Source: Arthrobacter sp. PsM3 (lineage in GTDB: Bacteria; Actinomycetota; Actinomycetes; Actinomycetales; Micrococcaceae). Taken from it: DNA of 64,000 bases. A program made the position numbers and the translations under genes. The notes under the pieces are model-generated. The model was given only the letters and a program-made list of their open reading frames with translations, was not told where the DNA came from and searched no databases. The stretch is from NCBI RefSeq assembly GCF_030433895.1, contig NZ_JARUXE010000020.1, positions 22,891-86,890 on the forward strand, given 5' to 3'. Below, one piece after another: positions 33,973-43,154 of this stretch; the stretch's first letter is position 1, and every line of letters begins with the position of its first letter.

Positions 33973-36687
33973 TCAGGGCCGGTGGGAATCGCCGCCCGTG
34001 TCGATCAGGTCAACCCGCCGGCTGACGCCCAGTTTGGCGAAGACCCGGTAAAGGTGTCCTTCCACTGTCCGCTGGGACACGCAGAGCCGGCTGGCGATCT
34101 CGGCGTTTGTGGCACCGCCGGACACCAGGTCCAGGATTTCGGTCTCCCGGGCGGTGAGTTCCGCGTCCTGTTCCGCACGGACCAGGTCAATGTGGGCGGC
34201 CATCCCGGCAGCCGTCATCCGGTTCTGGATCTTGCGCTGGACCGCCAGCAGTTTGCGCTTGTCCGTGGTCTCGGCCAGGCACCGCTCCGCCTGCTGCGCC
34301 GCCTCCAGCGCCAGCAACACGTAGCCGGCACGCAGCGCCTTGTCACTGATCCGGACGAGTTCGGCGTCGTCGGCATGCAACACGGCGATCGCATAGTCGT
34401 GCAGCATGCCGGCCTCCCGCCCCTCGACCGCGAGGCTGCTGAGGGCAAGGCCGTCCGCGGCTTCGGTGTCCCCGCGGCGCACGGCAAGCCGCCTGATGTC
34501 CGTCTCCACCGCCCGCAATCCCTGCCGTTTAGCCTCCGCTGCCAGGCCGGTGAGTCTCCTGCTGACGTCACCGACCCCGCATGGTGCTCCGCTGGCAGCG
34601 GTGGAATACGCCTCGGCGAGCAGCGGGACCGCCCCCGGCCCCCGGTATCGGGACTGCCGGAAGGCGGTCGCATGCTCCTGAGCCTCCCGCATGTGTCCCA
34701 CCACGGACGCGGCATAGGCTGCCACGGCATGGGCCAGGGGCAGGAGCTCCCAGAGGTCGGCAATTGTGAGTTCCTCGACGCCGAGAACGAGTTCGGCAAT
34801 GCCCTCGGGCATGCGGCCCTGGCGGACGCGGGCGAGGCCCCTCATCAGGTGCAGGATGCCACCACTGATCAACAGCCTCGTAGGGTACTGAGCCTCGTAC
34901 TCATCGAGGGCAGCGGCGAGCGCCTCCCACTCCCCCGCCCAGTTCAAGCTCAGGCTGTAACGCACCAGCAGATCTTCGTAGACGAGCGGCAACGCCGTGC
35001 CCCAGCTTTGCGCCCCCTGCCAGGCATCGCGGGCGAGCCCAATGCCCTCCGCGACCCTGCCCTTGGCACAGAGCAGCTCGGCGAGCAGCGACTCCGCCGG
35101 AAGCTTGATTTCCGGCCGCTCCCCGGCGGCCACGACCAGCTGGCTTAGCCTGCCCTCCCGGTCCTCATGGCCGCCCTTCAGCTGGCTGCCGGGGATTCCC
35201 GCTGCACCGGCAACCGGGGCCGGATCCAGCCACGACGGGCACGCGGGGGCTGGAACCGCTGCTGCCGGTTCACTTCCGGCCGGAGCCGTTGTGGAGGCTG
35301 GCCCGACGGCCGGTTCTGTTGCGGGCGCCGGCCCGGCGGCGCCCGCGGATGAGGTGCCGGCCACCGGCGCCTTTGCTGGTCGGCCCAGGCGCCCGGACAA
35401 CAATGCCGCCATGTAGCGGGATCTTTGGTCTACGAGGGGTTCCGCGAGCTGAAGGAATTTCGCGGACTGCTCGCGGTCGCCGAGCAGATACCGTGCATAG
35501 GCGATCTGCAGCCGGGCCTCGGGAATCATCGCATCGTCGGAAATGGCCTCGGCGGTCCTCAGCGCAGCCGGGGCATCAAGGTTGGCATTAGCCGTACACG
35601 CCGCCTTGAGGAGCTGGTCCGCCGGGACGACAGCTCCGGAATCCAGGGCCCACCGGACCCGGTTGAGGAATGCGTCCGGGTGCACCGTTGTTCCCGACGG
35701 AAGGGACACGAAGCTGGCACGCAATCCCGCGCTCCTGCCGGCCGGCACCCAACGGCGGATGATCTCGCCGATTAGGGGACTCGCGGGACGTACGGTCCGG
35801 TCGCCGCCGCGTGAAACGCTGATGATGCCGGCCCTTTCCAGGGCGTCGACAGCCTTCGGGCCGCCAAATCCCAGTAGCTGGCCGAGCGAAAGTGGTCCGG
35901 CCAGGGCAACAATGGAGGCAGCTGTCCTTTCCTCGGGCGACATCGACCGCAGTTCGTGGCCAATCAAGTCAGCGACGGGGATATCGGACATGCCGGGAGC
36001 TGAAAGAAGGAACCAGATGCCGTGGCGCATTCCCAGGGCCCCGGTCTCGCGGGCGTGTTCAATCAGCGAAAGCAGCATAAACGGGTTTCCGGCCGAGGCA
36101 TCCGCGAACACCGCGCTGGCCCAGGGCGAGACATCCGCGCGCAGGACTTGCTCGCAGAGCTGGTGCACCTCGGCCCGGGTGAGCGGCTCCAGGTCAAACT
36201 TCGCCAGGATCCCGTCATCCCAGAGGGCCAGGAATTCCTCGGGGATCAGCAAACCGGGCCGGCAGGTGGCCAGCACGCTGGCGGCTCCGGTGGCAACGGC
36301 CTGGGCAACAAGCTGCGTAGTCCCGCGGTCCAGGCACTGGGCGTCGTCGATCACGAAGAGCGGCCTGCTGGGCTGCGACTTGATGTTGTCCGTCACGGCC
36401 TTGACGACGGCGGAAAAGGAGTCCAGGTCGTGCGCCGGCAGCTGGCCGAGATAGGGCGACAGCGCGCCGAAAGGCACGGCCGACAGTGCCGGAGTTGCTG
36501 CGAGGCGAATCACGGCAGTGTGCGGCCGGAGCTCCCGGATGACCGCCCGGGAAACGGCCGTCTTCCCGGTGCCCGGGTTGCCCACGATGAGGGCGCCGGA
36601 TTTTCCGTCGTCACGCAGGCATCGAACAATGTCCTTCACGACGCCGGACCTGCCAACCAGCGCGGCGGACTCAGTCAGGCTTTCCAC
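33973..36687 (-). CDS. Large LuxR-family regulator with AAA/STAND ATPase (array member 1)
   Basis: 904 residues from a GTG preceded by AGGGAGGG. The N-terminal AAA ATPase has Walker A GNPGTGKT at residues 36-43, the shared VPFGALSPYLGQLP segment, and Walker B PLFVIDDAQ near 110. A long helical repeat region follows, interrupted by a Pro/Ala/Thr-rich linker encoded at about 35215-35370. The C-terminus is a LuxR helix-turn-helix (LTARETEILDLVSGGATNAE; RTVEGHLYRVFAKLGVSRR). It belongs to the LAL/MalT-like class, where ligand and ATP binding switch transcriptional activation. Ligand and targets are unknown. It lies 66 bp downstream of array member 2. Confidence 0.85.
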   Translation of the reverse strand: MESLTESAALVGRSGVVKDIVRCLRDDGKSGALIVGNPGTGKTAVSRAVIRELRPHTAVIRLAATPALSAVPFGALSPYLGQLPAHDLDSFSAVVKAVTDNIKSQPSRPLFVIDDAQCLDRGTTQLVAQAVATGAASVLATCRPGLLIPEEFLALWDDGILAKFDLEPLTRAEVHQLCEQVLRADVSPWASAVFADASAGNPFMLLSLIEHARETGALGMRHGIWFLLSAPGMSDIPVADLIGHELRSMSPEERTAASIVALAGPLSLGQLLGFGGPKAVDALERAGIISVSRGGDRTVRPASPLIGEIIRRWVPAGRSAGLRASFVSLPSGTTVHPDAFLNRVRWALDSGAVVPADQLLKAACTANANLDAPAALRTAEAISDDAMIPEARLQIAYARYLLGDREQSAKFLQLAEPLVDQRSRYMAALLSGRLGRPAKAPVAGTSSAGAAGPAPATEPAVGPASTTAPAGSEPAAAVPAPACPSWLDPAPVAGAAGIPGSQLKGGHEDREGRLSQLVVAAGERPEIKLPAESLLAELLCAKGRVAEGIGLARDAWQGAQSWGTALPLVYEDLLVRYSLSLNWAGEWEALAAALDEYEAQYPTRLLISGGILHLMRGLARVRQGRMPEGIAELVLGVEELTIADLWELLPLAHAVAAYAASVVGHMREAQEHATAFRQSRYRGPGAVPLLAEAYSTAASGAPCGVGDVSRRLTGLAAEAKRQGLRAVETDIRRLAVRRGDTEAADGLALSSLAVEGREAGMLHDYAIAVLHADDAELVRISDKALRAGYVLLALEAAQQAERCLAETTDKRKLLAVQRKIQNRMTAAGMAAHIDLVRAEQDAELTARETEILDLVSGGATNAEIASRLCVSQRTVEGHLYRVFAKLGVSRRVDLIDTGGDSHRP

Positions 36688-36753
36688 CAGCCGCCCTCCC
36701 TGCTGCGGCGCGGCGGTTCCCGAACGGGCCCCGGGGCTGGCGGGCCGGGCCGG

Positions 36754-39489
36754 TTAGCCGAGGCGAGCGTGTTCCACCGGTCCGGAGATGACATCTTTGA
36801 GTTCCGACCTGCTTGCGACGTGGAGTTTGGCGTACACCTGGTACAGGTGTCCCTCAACCGTGCGGACGGAAACGTGCATCTCATCGGCGATCTTCCGGTT
36901 GGAGGTACCCGCGGCCGCCCGGACCGCCACCTCGGATTCCCGGGCCGTCAACGTCGAGGTCAGCAGGGAGAGCACACCCTTTCTCGGGTTCCCGAACCGG
37001 TCTTCCAAGGACTGCTGGGTGCGCTGGGCCATCCTGAGGGAGATGCGGTTCCCGGCATCGTTGGCGCAGCTGACAGCCTTTCTCGTCACGTCCCTGGCGA
37101 AGACGGCGTGTCCGGCGGCATCGGCGTCCTTGGACGTGGCCAGCAATTCCTCGCTGTCGGCATCCTTGAGGCCGTCTGCGAGACGCGAGCACAGGCCGGC
37201 GAAGTGCCCCGTAACCTGGCCCGCAAGATCGCTCAGTTTTTGGCCGGCCTGGCGGTCCCCCAGTCTGGCCACCGCCGAGAGGAACTGGAGCCCGGTGGCC
37301 AGCGCGGAGGCTTCGGCGTCAACGTCTGCTTCCTGCTTCAGCGCGCGGAGGGCCTCGGTCTTTTGGCCGATTTCCGCTTTGGCGGATAGCTCGAAATACC
37401 GTGTGATCCGATTCACCAGCCACGACGCCCGGGGCATCGGCTCCTCGACCTCCATCAGCAGGGCGGCCGCTTTTTCCTCATCGCCCTGGAGCGCGAACGC
37501 ATAGGCGCACGCGGCCGTTGCGAGACCGGCAACAGCATCCGGATCGTGCACGCTGAGCTGCCAGACCCCGGCCTGCAGCCGCTGGATTGCCCGAGTTAGG
37601 TAACCCCGGTGGAGGTCGACGATCCCCTGTCCGATCTCGAACATGCCGCCCAGCCTGGCCTGCTCGTCCCAGGACTCAGAAGTGGCCGCGATGAAGTCTG
37701 CGGCCTCCCGGAACTTTGCCGAGAGCAGCAGGAGGAGCAGGAACCGGCCCCTGACCTCCCGGATCGAGCCATCGGCCAGGTCCATGGTGGCGGCGGCGAG
37801 AATGACCTGCCTGCCCAGCCCCACAGCGCCCAGGATGTCTCCGGTGACAGCCATCGCCTCACAAAGCAGGCTCGCCGCCATGATCTTGGCTTCGCTGCCC
37901 AGGTCGCTGGAATCCACATCCTGGAACATTTGCAGGACATCACCGTACCGGCCTTCGAAAACGGCGAGCTCGGCGTAAGCCAGGCGCACCCGCTCAGCCA
38001 CGGAGCCCAGCTTCGCCCCGGCATCCCCGGACATCGTGAGCCGCAGCTCGATGTCCTGCAACCTGGCCAGTGCGTTTGACGCGGCCACGGGGCTGCGCCT
38101 GTCCAGCTCTGCCCACAGCAGCTGAAGTGCGGCCCACTGATCCAAAGCCAGACTGTCACCGGCCCGCTTTTCAACGTCAGTGAGGACTCTTCGGGCTGCT
38201 TCGTCATTGTGAAGGGTAATGAAGGCACGGGCAGATTCAACGGCCACTTCCGCCAGCTTGTCTTGTCCGGCGATTTCCCGGGTGAACCGCAGGGCGGACT
38301 GCGGATCGGACGCGTCGTTCGCGAGGCGGGCTGCGGCCAGGGCCAGCTGGGGATCCACCTCTTCCCCGCAGTCCAGTGCCCACGCGACCGCGGTGGATCC
38401 CGTGTATTCGTCCATGTCCAGGTCCTGGAGCACAGCGCCGAGCCGACGGCGGAGCTCCGCACTGCGGCCTGGCGGAACGACGCTGGCGACGATGCCGGCG
38501 GTTACCGGGTTGGCGATGCTCACCATAGGCGGATGTTCATGGCTGACGTGGATCAGCGCGCGCTCCTGGAGGGTGTCGATGTCCTGCGCCTTGGAGACGC
38601 TCATCAGGGTCTGCAGGGGCAGGGCTCCGGCGAGCGATAAGAGTTCAAATACATCGCGCTGGCCCGGGCTGAGCCGGTTGAGGCGGGCTTTCAGCACGTC
38701 CCGGATTTCACCGGCCAGCGCCACCGGGCGGTCCCCCAAAACCCAGGAATCCTCATGGCGGACAATCGTTCCCAGCTTGATCTGCTCCCGCGCCAGGGAG
38801 TGCAGGAAGAGCGCATTGCCCCCGCTGGCGTTCCACAGCGCGCGTGCCGCGGCGTGGGAAAAGTGTCCACCATACTCCTGGGCGAGGCTGTCCGCCGTTT
38901 CGCGGAAATCGAAGGGGCCAAGGTCCACCCGGCGGAGCAGGTCATCTTTCCAGAGGCCCATGATGTCGCTGCCCAGATTGGGCAGGTCAACGCACGCGGC
39001 GAGCAGCAGAACGTGGCCGCCGGCGCAGAGCTGCGCAACCATCATGGTGGAGAGCTCATCCAGGTCATGGGCATTATCGACAAAGAGTACGACGCTGCGG
39101 CCCTGGGCACGGGTATGGAGCAGCTGGGTCAGGCCCCGCAGCACCATCAGCGGGTGCTCAAGATGGGAGGCGTCCAGATCGTTAAGCAGTACGCTGAGGG
39201 CGCCGTACGGGAGCTTGGAGGAAATGGAGCTGCCCCGGACCTGAACTACCAGGTACTCGTCACCGAGCTTTTCCAGGGAACGCTGGGCAATAAAGGACTT
39301 GCCGGCCCCGTGTTCCCCCACAATCACTGCGCCGCAACCGGATCCCGTGGTCAGGGCCGCGACGACGTCGACAACGGTTTGGTGCCGCGTGTAATGCTTC
39401 CCTTGCCATGCCTTCCCCTGGCGTTGGGCGGCTGAAATCATATCTGTTCTGCCGCTGCCCGAGGACAGGCCGGCTTCTTGCTGAAACAT
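36754..39489 (-). CDS. Large LuxR-family regulator with AAA/STAND ATPase (array member 2)
   Basis: 911 residues from the ATG at 39489; AGAGAG precedes this start, while an in-frame ATG at 39537 is less convincing. Walker A GEHGAGKS at residues 58-65, then LPYGALSVLLNDLD, Walker B SVVLFVDNAHDLDEL near 132-145. The middle is a helical repeat region without recognised ligand domains. The C-terminal LuxR domain reads LTARESEVAVRAAAGTSN, then RTVEGHLYQVYAKLHVASR. The 938-bp non-coding region upstream presumably carries its promoter. Array member 1 probably shares its transcript. Function unknown. Confidence 0.85.
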   Translation of the reverse strand: MFQQEAGLSSGSGRTDMISAAQRQGKAWQGKHYTRHQTVVDVVAALTTGSGCGAVIVGEHGAGKSFIAQRSLEKLGDEYLVVQVRGSSISSKLPYGALSVLLNDLDASHLEHPLMVLRGLTQLLHTRAQGRSVVLFVDNAHDLDELSTMMVAQLCAGGHVLLLAACVDLPNLGSDIMGLWKDDLLRRVDLGPFDFRETADSLAQEYGGHFSHAAARALWNASGGNALFLHSLAREQIKLGTIVRHEDSWVLGDRPVALAGEIRDVLKARLNRLSPGQRDVFELLSLAGALPLQTLMSVSKAQDIDTLQERALIHVSHEHPPMVSIANPVTAGIVASVVPPGRSAELRRRLGAVLQDLDMDEYTGSTAVAWALDCGEEVDPQLALAAARLANDASDPQSALRFTREIAGQDKLAEVAVESARAFITLHNDEAARRVLTDVEKRAGDSLALDQWAALQLLWAELDRRSPVAASNALARLQDIELRLTMSGDAGAKLGSVAERVRLAYAELAVFEGRYGDVLQMFQDVDSSDLGSEAKIMAASLLCEAMAVTGDILGAVGLGRQVILAAATMDLADGSIREVRGRFLLLLLLSAKFREAADFIAATSESWDEQARLGGMFEIGQGIVDLHRGYLTRAIQRLQAGVWQLSVHDPDAVAGLATAACAYAFALQGDEEKAAALLMEVEEPMPRASWLVNRITRYFELSAKAEIGQKTEALRALKQEADVDAEASALATGLQFLSAVARLGDRQAGQKLSDLAGQVTGHFAGLCSRLADGLKDADSEELLATSKDADAAGHAVFARDVTRKAVSCANDAGNRISLRMAQRTQQSLEDRFGNPRKGVLSLLTSTLTARESEVAVRAAAGTSNRKIADEMHVSVRTVEGHLYQVYAKLHVASRSELKDVISGPVEHARLG

Positions 39490-39802
39490 GAGAGAGACCT
39501 TCGCAATCAAAGTATTGACTACCGATATCTCCAACATATTGACAGCAGGAAAGTTGGGGATGCGTATGCGCTACTCGATTACCGGCGCGGGGACGGGACT
39601 TGGGCTACGTGGCTGTACTCAGGATCCGCAGGCAGTGCGGTGGTCAATACCAAGTAGTCATACCGTCCGCATGGCCGGTGCCCCGTGATCGTTGGCGCGG
39701 GGCGCTCCTGCCGACGAAAGCGTCGTAGGGCTGCCGTTTGGGTTGATGCCACGGCTCCGGACGGCTGCCGTTTGGCTGTGAATCTGCGGCCCGGTGCCAG
39801 CA

Positions 39803-39849
39803 CAGTCCTGGCACGGCCGCCCGGCCTGCGGGCGGCCGAGCCAGGACTG
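39803..39849. repeat. 19-bp hairpin with one mismatch
   Basis: CAGTCCTGGC (39803-39812) and CGGCCGCCC (39814-39822) pair with 39830-39838 and 39840-39849; an A-A mismatch separates the two stems and the loop has 7 nt. There is no T-run. It is very stable as RNA on either strand. Confidence 0.7.
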
Positions 39850-39868
39850 CGGCCACTGAAAAACTTAG

Positions 39869-39930
39869 GGAGCCGACGGCGGCTGGGGGGAGGAACCTCG
39901 GTCTCAGAAGGTTCCGACGCCGTCGGCTCC
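39869..39930. repeat. Nested inverted repeats, candidate RNA structure or binding site
   Basis: The outer arms GGAGCCGACGGC (39869-39880) and complement (39919-39930) enclose a second stem, GGAACCT (39892-39898) with AGGTTCC (39909-39915). Two coaxial stems 20 bp downstream of another hairpin suggest a folded RNA rather than a simple operator. Confidence 0.6.
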
Positions 39931-40364
39931 GTCAAAGGGGTTCACGCACTGGGCGGGAACCATTTGGGGAGACCATTTCAGAATGCGTTTAGTATCTATG
40001 GAACCGGCGCGGACCATCATTCCCCACGCCAGCGGTCCTGGCAGCTTCATCGGAAGGCCTGGGCCGCATCTGCGTTGATGGCTCCACGTTCAAAGTCCTT
40101 TGTCGTGTGGTTCCTGGTGCTGACTACAATCTAGCGAACGGAACGCCGACGGCGCACCGGTAGTGCGTACTCGAATTCGTGGCGGGTTCCGAACGAAGCG
40201 CGATCGAGGGTACTTGCCCTGGCGGCCGGCTTCCGACGCTTCCGCGGCCCGGCTACGCGGTCCCCATACGCGGCCGGCCTGGAGCCTACTTGCCGGCCAC
40301 CCCGAGCTACGCACGCGGGGCGGCCAGGGGCGCCGGATCCTTCCGGCCGCCGGGCACCCGGGCC

Positions 40365-40404
40365 GCCACGGCGGGCGAAAGGACGCCACGGCGGGCGAAA
40401 GGAC
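40365..40404. repeat. 20-bp tandem repeat, two copies plus a partial third
   Basis: GCCACGGCGGGCGAAAGGAC occurs at 40365-40384 and 40385-40404. A diverged third copy starts GCCACTGCGCAAA at 40405 and runs to the stop of the LuxR gene at 40428. Confidence 0.75.
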
Positions 40405-40427
40405 GCCACTGCGCAAAGGGGCGGAGG

Positions 40428-43154
40428 CTAGGAGGGGGACACTCCGGGCAACTGATCCCGGCCCTTGACGTTGAGCTTGGCGTAGCTGCGGTACAAGTGG
40501 CCCTCGACCGTCCGGATGGACACCTGCAGTTCGGCGGCGATCTGGCGGTCGCTGAGGCCCCGCACCGCCAGTGCCACGATGTCGCGCTCACGCCGTGTCA
40601 GCAAACCGAGGGCGTCGGTCTCGGTTTGCTGTTCCTCGCCATCGATGCTGTCTGCCCTGTCCAGGCACCGTTTCCGCTGGGACATCGCCATGCGCTCCCT
40701 GAGGGTGTCGCCGGCTGCCCGGAAACTGTTCGCGGCGGCATCATAGGCCAGGGCCGCGAAGCCCCAGAGCCCGGCATCTTCGCAGCTCTTGCCCGCGTCC
40801 AGATGGTCCGCGGCCAGATCGGTGCTGACCGCAGCCGCATAGCGACAGAGCGCGGCGGCCCGGGGACCCTCCAGCGCGGGCTGCAGTTCAAGCAGCCGGG
40901 ACGCGGAGTTCCGGTCCCCCAGGGCAAGGCAGAAGGAAAGCGAGTCCAATTCCAGGCCGGCCGTGGAAGCATCGCCATGCGGCCGGCCCAGCGTCCGGAG
41001 CTCGTCGACAGCACCCGGGTAATTGCCAAGCCGGGCTTTTCCGTAGGCGACTGCCATTTGCGAGAGGATGCGCAGGTAGCGTGACACGGCCCGTGGCGCC
41101 GCCTCGTAGTCGCCGAGGAAGGCTGCGGCCCGGTCTTTGAAGCCGACTTCCGCGGCCGCGGCGAAGGCCATCGAGGCCGTCAGGGCAAAGAGCTGCTGGG
41201 GATCCGCGAGGCGCAGTGATTCCAGGGCCGCACTGAGGGCGTTCACGGCCTGGGCGGCCTTGCCCTGGTACAGCAGGATGATGCCGTGCGCGGCGTGGAC
41301 TCCCCCGCCGAACGAGATGAGGTTCGGTCCCTGGCCGGCGGCTGCTTCGGCCAGGAGGGTTCCGGCTGCGTCCCAGTCACCGCCGTGGATCACGGCCGCG
41401 GCTGCCCGGGCCACGAGGAACTCCGTCAGGACGTACAGTTCGTCCTGTCCGGAACCTGCCGTTTCCAGGGCCTTGGACGCCGCCGCGAACGCCTGGACCG
41501 CTTTGCCCTGCACCAGGAGCTGCTCCGATTCCAGGGCCAGCCTGAAGGCGGCCTCGAGGGAGTTGGCGGGCGGCCCTGGCAGGCCGGCCTCCGGTTCGGT
41601 CCCCGTGCCGGCACCGGCCGGGTACTCGCCTGCCAGTGCGGACACCATGGCATGCATGGTGGCGTAGCGTTCCCTGGTGGCCCCGAGGATTTCCTCGGCA
41701 TCTTTCGGATTTTCGCTGGCCAGCCGCTCCCCTGCCGTCAGGAGGGCCCGGGCGCGGTCCATGATCTCGGCCGGCGAATGACCGAGAGCGGACAGCACCG
41801 CGGCCCACATCAGGGTTCCGGTAAGGAGTACAGCAACACTGTGTCCCTTGGCGAAGTCGGCCTCCAGGATGTCCCGGGCGGCCGCGTAGTCCGAGGTGTT
41901 GAAGTAGGTCCGTGCCGTCACGGCCCGGGCCGCCACCTGCAGGTCCGGGTCCTTGACCAGGGCGGCGGCCTTTCGTGCCAGCTCGTCCTCGTAGAGCCTG
42001 CTGGCCAGGACGGCTGCGCGCAACAGCTGCCGGTCATCCACGTCTGCTCCGCATTCCAACGACCAGCTCACTTGGCGCAGCAAGCCTTCTGCTGACGTCG
42101 GCTCGCTGTCCATGAGCCGCAGGAGGCTCTGGCGGAGCTGCAGGCTGCGTGCGGGCGAAATCAGGTGGCGGAGCGTGTCGGCGTAGATCGTGTGCCACAG
42201 CCGCAGTTGAGGGTGTGGTGCCGGCGTGACGCGGATCAACTCGTGTTCGATGAGTGCAGCCACCGGGACCTCGCCCACGGTCGACTCAATGAGCTCACGG
42301 GACACCGGTTCGGCCAGGGCAATCAGGTTCAGGGCCTGGCGTTCTTCCGGCGAGCGCCGGAGCAACTGCCGGCGCACAACGTCGGTCAGGCGGTCCCCGT
42401 GGCTTTGGAGGGCACGCGTTAGCAGCCACACTCCGTTGCGTTGCAGCAGTGAACCGTCACTTTTAGCGTCATCGATCAGCCCTCGGAGCAGCAGCGGGTT
42501 GCCCTCGGAGGCTTCCCAGAGGATTTCGGCGGTGTTCGGAAGTATCCGGGATCCCAGCGTGCGTTCCAGTATGCCGTTCGTCTGCTGCTGTGTCAGTGGA
42601 CGGAGGTCAATGCGTTCCGCAATGCCTTCAAACCACAATTGCAGCAGCGGCTCCGGCAGGCCCGGGCGGGTGGCGGCGGCTACCAGGAGTTTGGCCCAGC
42701 CCGCGGCGGCGAGTTCCACTAGGATCCCGGCCGTCGACTCATCAAGGTCATGGGCGTCATCGACGATCAGCAGCAGCGGCTTCCCAGACGCGCGGCGCTC
42801 TTCCTCCAGCCTGGCCCAGAAGGTCCTGAGCACCGCCAGCTGTGAGGTGGCATCCTGAACGGGCAGTCCGACGATGAAGGGGCCCAGTACGCCGTACGGA
42901 ACATTGGCCAGCGAAGGGCTGCCGTGGATGCGCACGGGCGTCACCGCCGTCTGCAGTTCGGCCACCACGGCTTCCAGCAGCGCGGACTTGCCGATCCCGC
43001 TGTCCCCGAGCAACAGGGCCGCGACGTGGGTGTTCCCTTGGATGGCCTCCACCGCCGACCGCAGGTCCTCCGTCCGCCCGATCAGGGCGTCCTTGGATTC
43101 TTCTGTCGCGTCGGGGGCGGCTGCGCGCTTCCTAGATGAGTCCAAGCAGATCAC
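40428..43154 (-). CDS. Large LuxR-family regulator with AAA/STAND ATPase (array member 3)
   Basis: 908 residues from a GTG at 43154 that overlaps the previous gene's 3' end by 23 bp; the frame stays open further upstream, but there it only shadows the neighbour's helix-turn-helix. Walker A GDSGIGKS at residues 50-57, VPYGVLGPFIVGLP, Walker B PLLLIVDDAHDLDES near 126-140. A helical repeat region follows and the LuxR domain is LTRRERDIVALAVRGLSD, RTVEGHLYRSYAKLNVKGR. The overlap suggests translational coupling with member 4. Function unknown. The start is the least certain point. Confidence 0.83.
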   Translation of the reverse strand: MICLDSSRKRAAAPDATEESKDALIGRTEDLRSAVEAIQGNTHVAALLLGDSGIGKSALLEAVVAELQTAVTPVRIHGSPSLANVPYGVLGPFIVGLPVQDATSQLAVLRTFWARLEEERRASGKPLLLIVDDAHDLDESTAGILVELAAAGWAKLLVAAATRPGLPEPLLQLWFEGIAERIDLRPLTQQQTNGILERTLGSRILPNTAEILWEASEGNPLLLRGLIDDAKSDGSLLQRNGVWLLTRALQSHGDRLTDVVRRQLLRRSPEERQALNLIALAEPVSRELIESTVGEVPVAALIEHELIRVTPAPHPQLRLWHTIYADTLRHLISPARSLQLRQSLLRLMDSEPTSAEGLLRQVSWSLECGADVDDRQLLRAAVLASRLYEDELARKAAALVKDPDLQVAARAVTARTYFNTSDYAAARDILEADFAKGHSVAVLLTGTLMWAAVLSALGHSPAEIMDRARALLTAGERLASENPKDAEEILGATRERYATMHAMVSALAGEYPAGAGTGTEPEAGLPGPPANSLEAAFRLALESEQLLVQGKAVQAFAAASKALETAGSGQDELYVLTEFLVARAAAAVIHGGDWDAAGTLLAEAAAGQGPNLISFGGGVHAAHGIILLYQGKAAQAVNALSAALESLRLADPQQLFALTASMAFAAAAEVGFKDRAAAFLGDYEAAPRAVSRYLRILSQMAVAYGKARLGNYPGAVDELRTLGRPHGDASTAGLELDSLSFCLALGDRNSASRLLELQPALEGPRAAALCRYAAAVSTDLAADHLDAGKSCEDAGLWGFAALAYDAAANSFRAAGDTLRERMAMSQRKRCLDRADSIDGEEQQTETDALGLLTRRERDIVALAVRGLSDRQIAAELQVSIRTVEGHLYRSYAKLNVKGRDQLPGVSPS

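Larger units (their letters stand above)
39490..40427. other. 938-bp non-coding, structure-rich gap inside the LuxR array
   Basis: No convincing gene: frames here lack family similarity and ribosome sites. The left 60 bp are AT-rich, hold TATTGAC at 39513-39519 and 39537-39543, and include a perfect TTGACA (39539-39544) pointing rightward. A 13-bp repeat, GGCTGCCGTTTGG (about 39729 and 39764), two strong hairpins (39803-39849, 39869-39930) and a 20-bp tandem repeat (40365-40404) follow. It should contain the promoter for array member 2 (minus), and possibly a rightward non-coding RNA. Member 3 ends at its right border. Confidence 0.55.

Noticed and set aside
39685..40134. 149-residue open frame in the gap of the regulator array
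   Set aside because: There is no ribosome site or family, and its frame runs through both hairpin elements; composition is Arg/Ala-biased, as random high-GC sequence would give.
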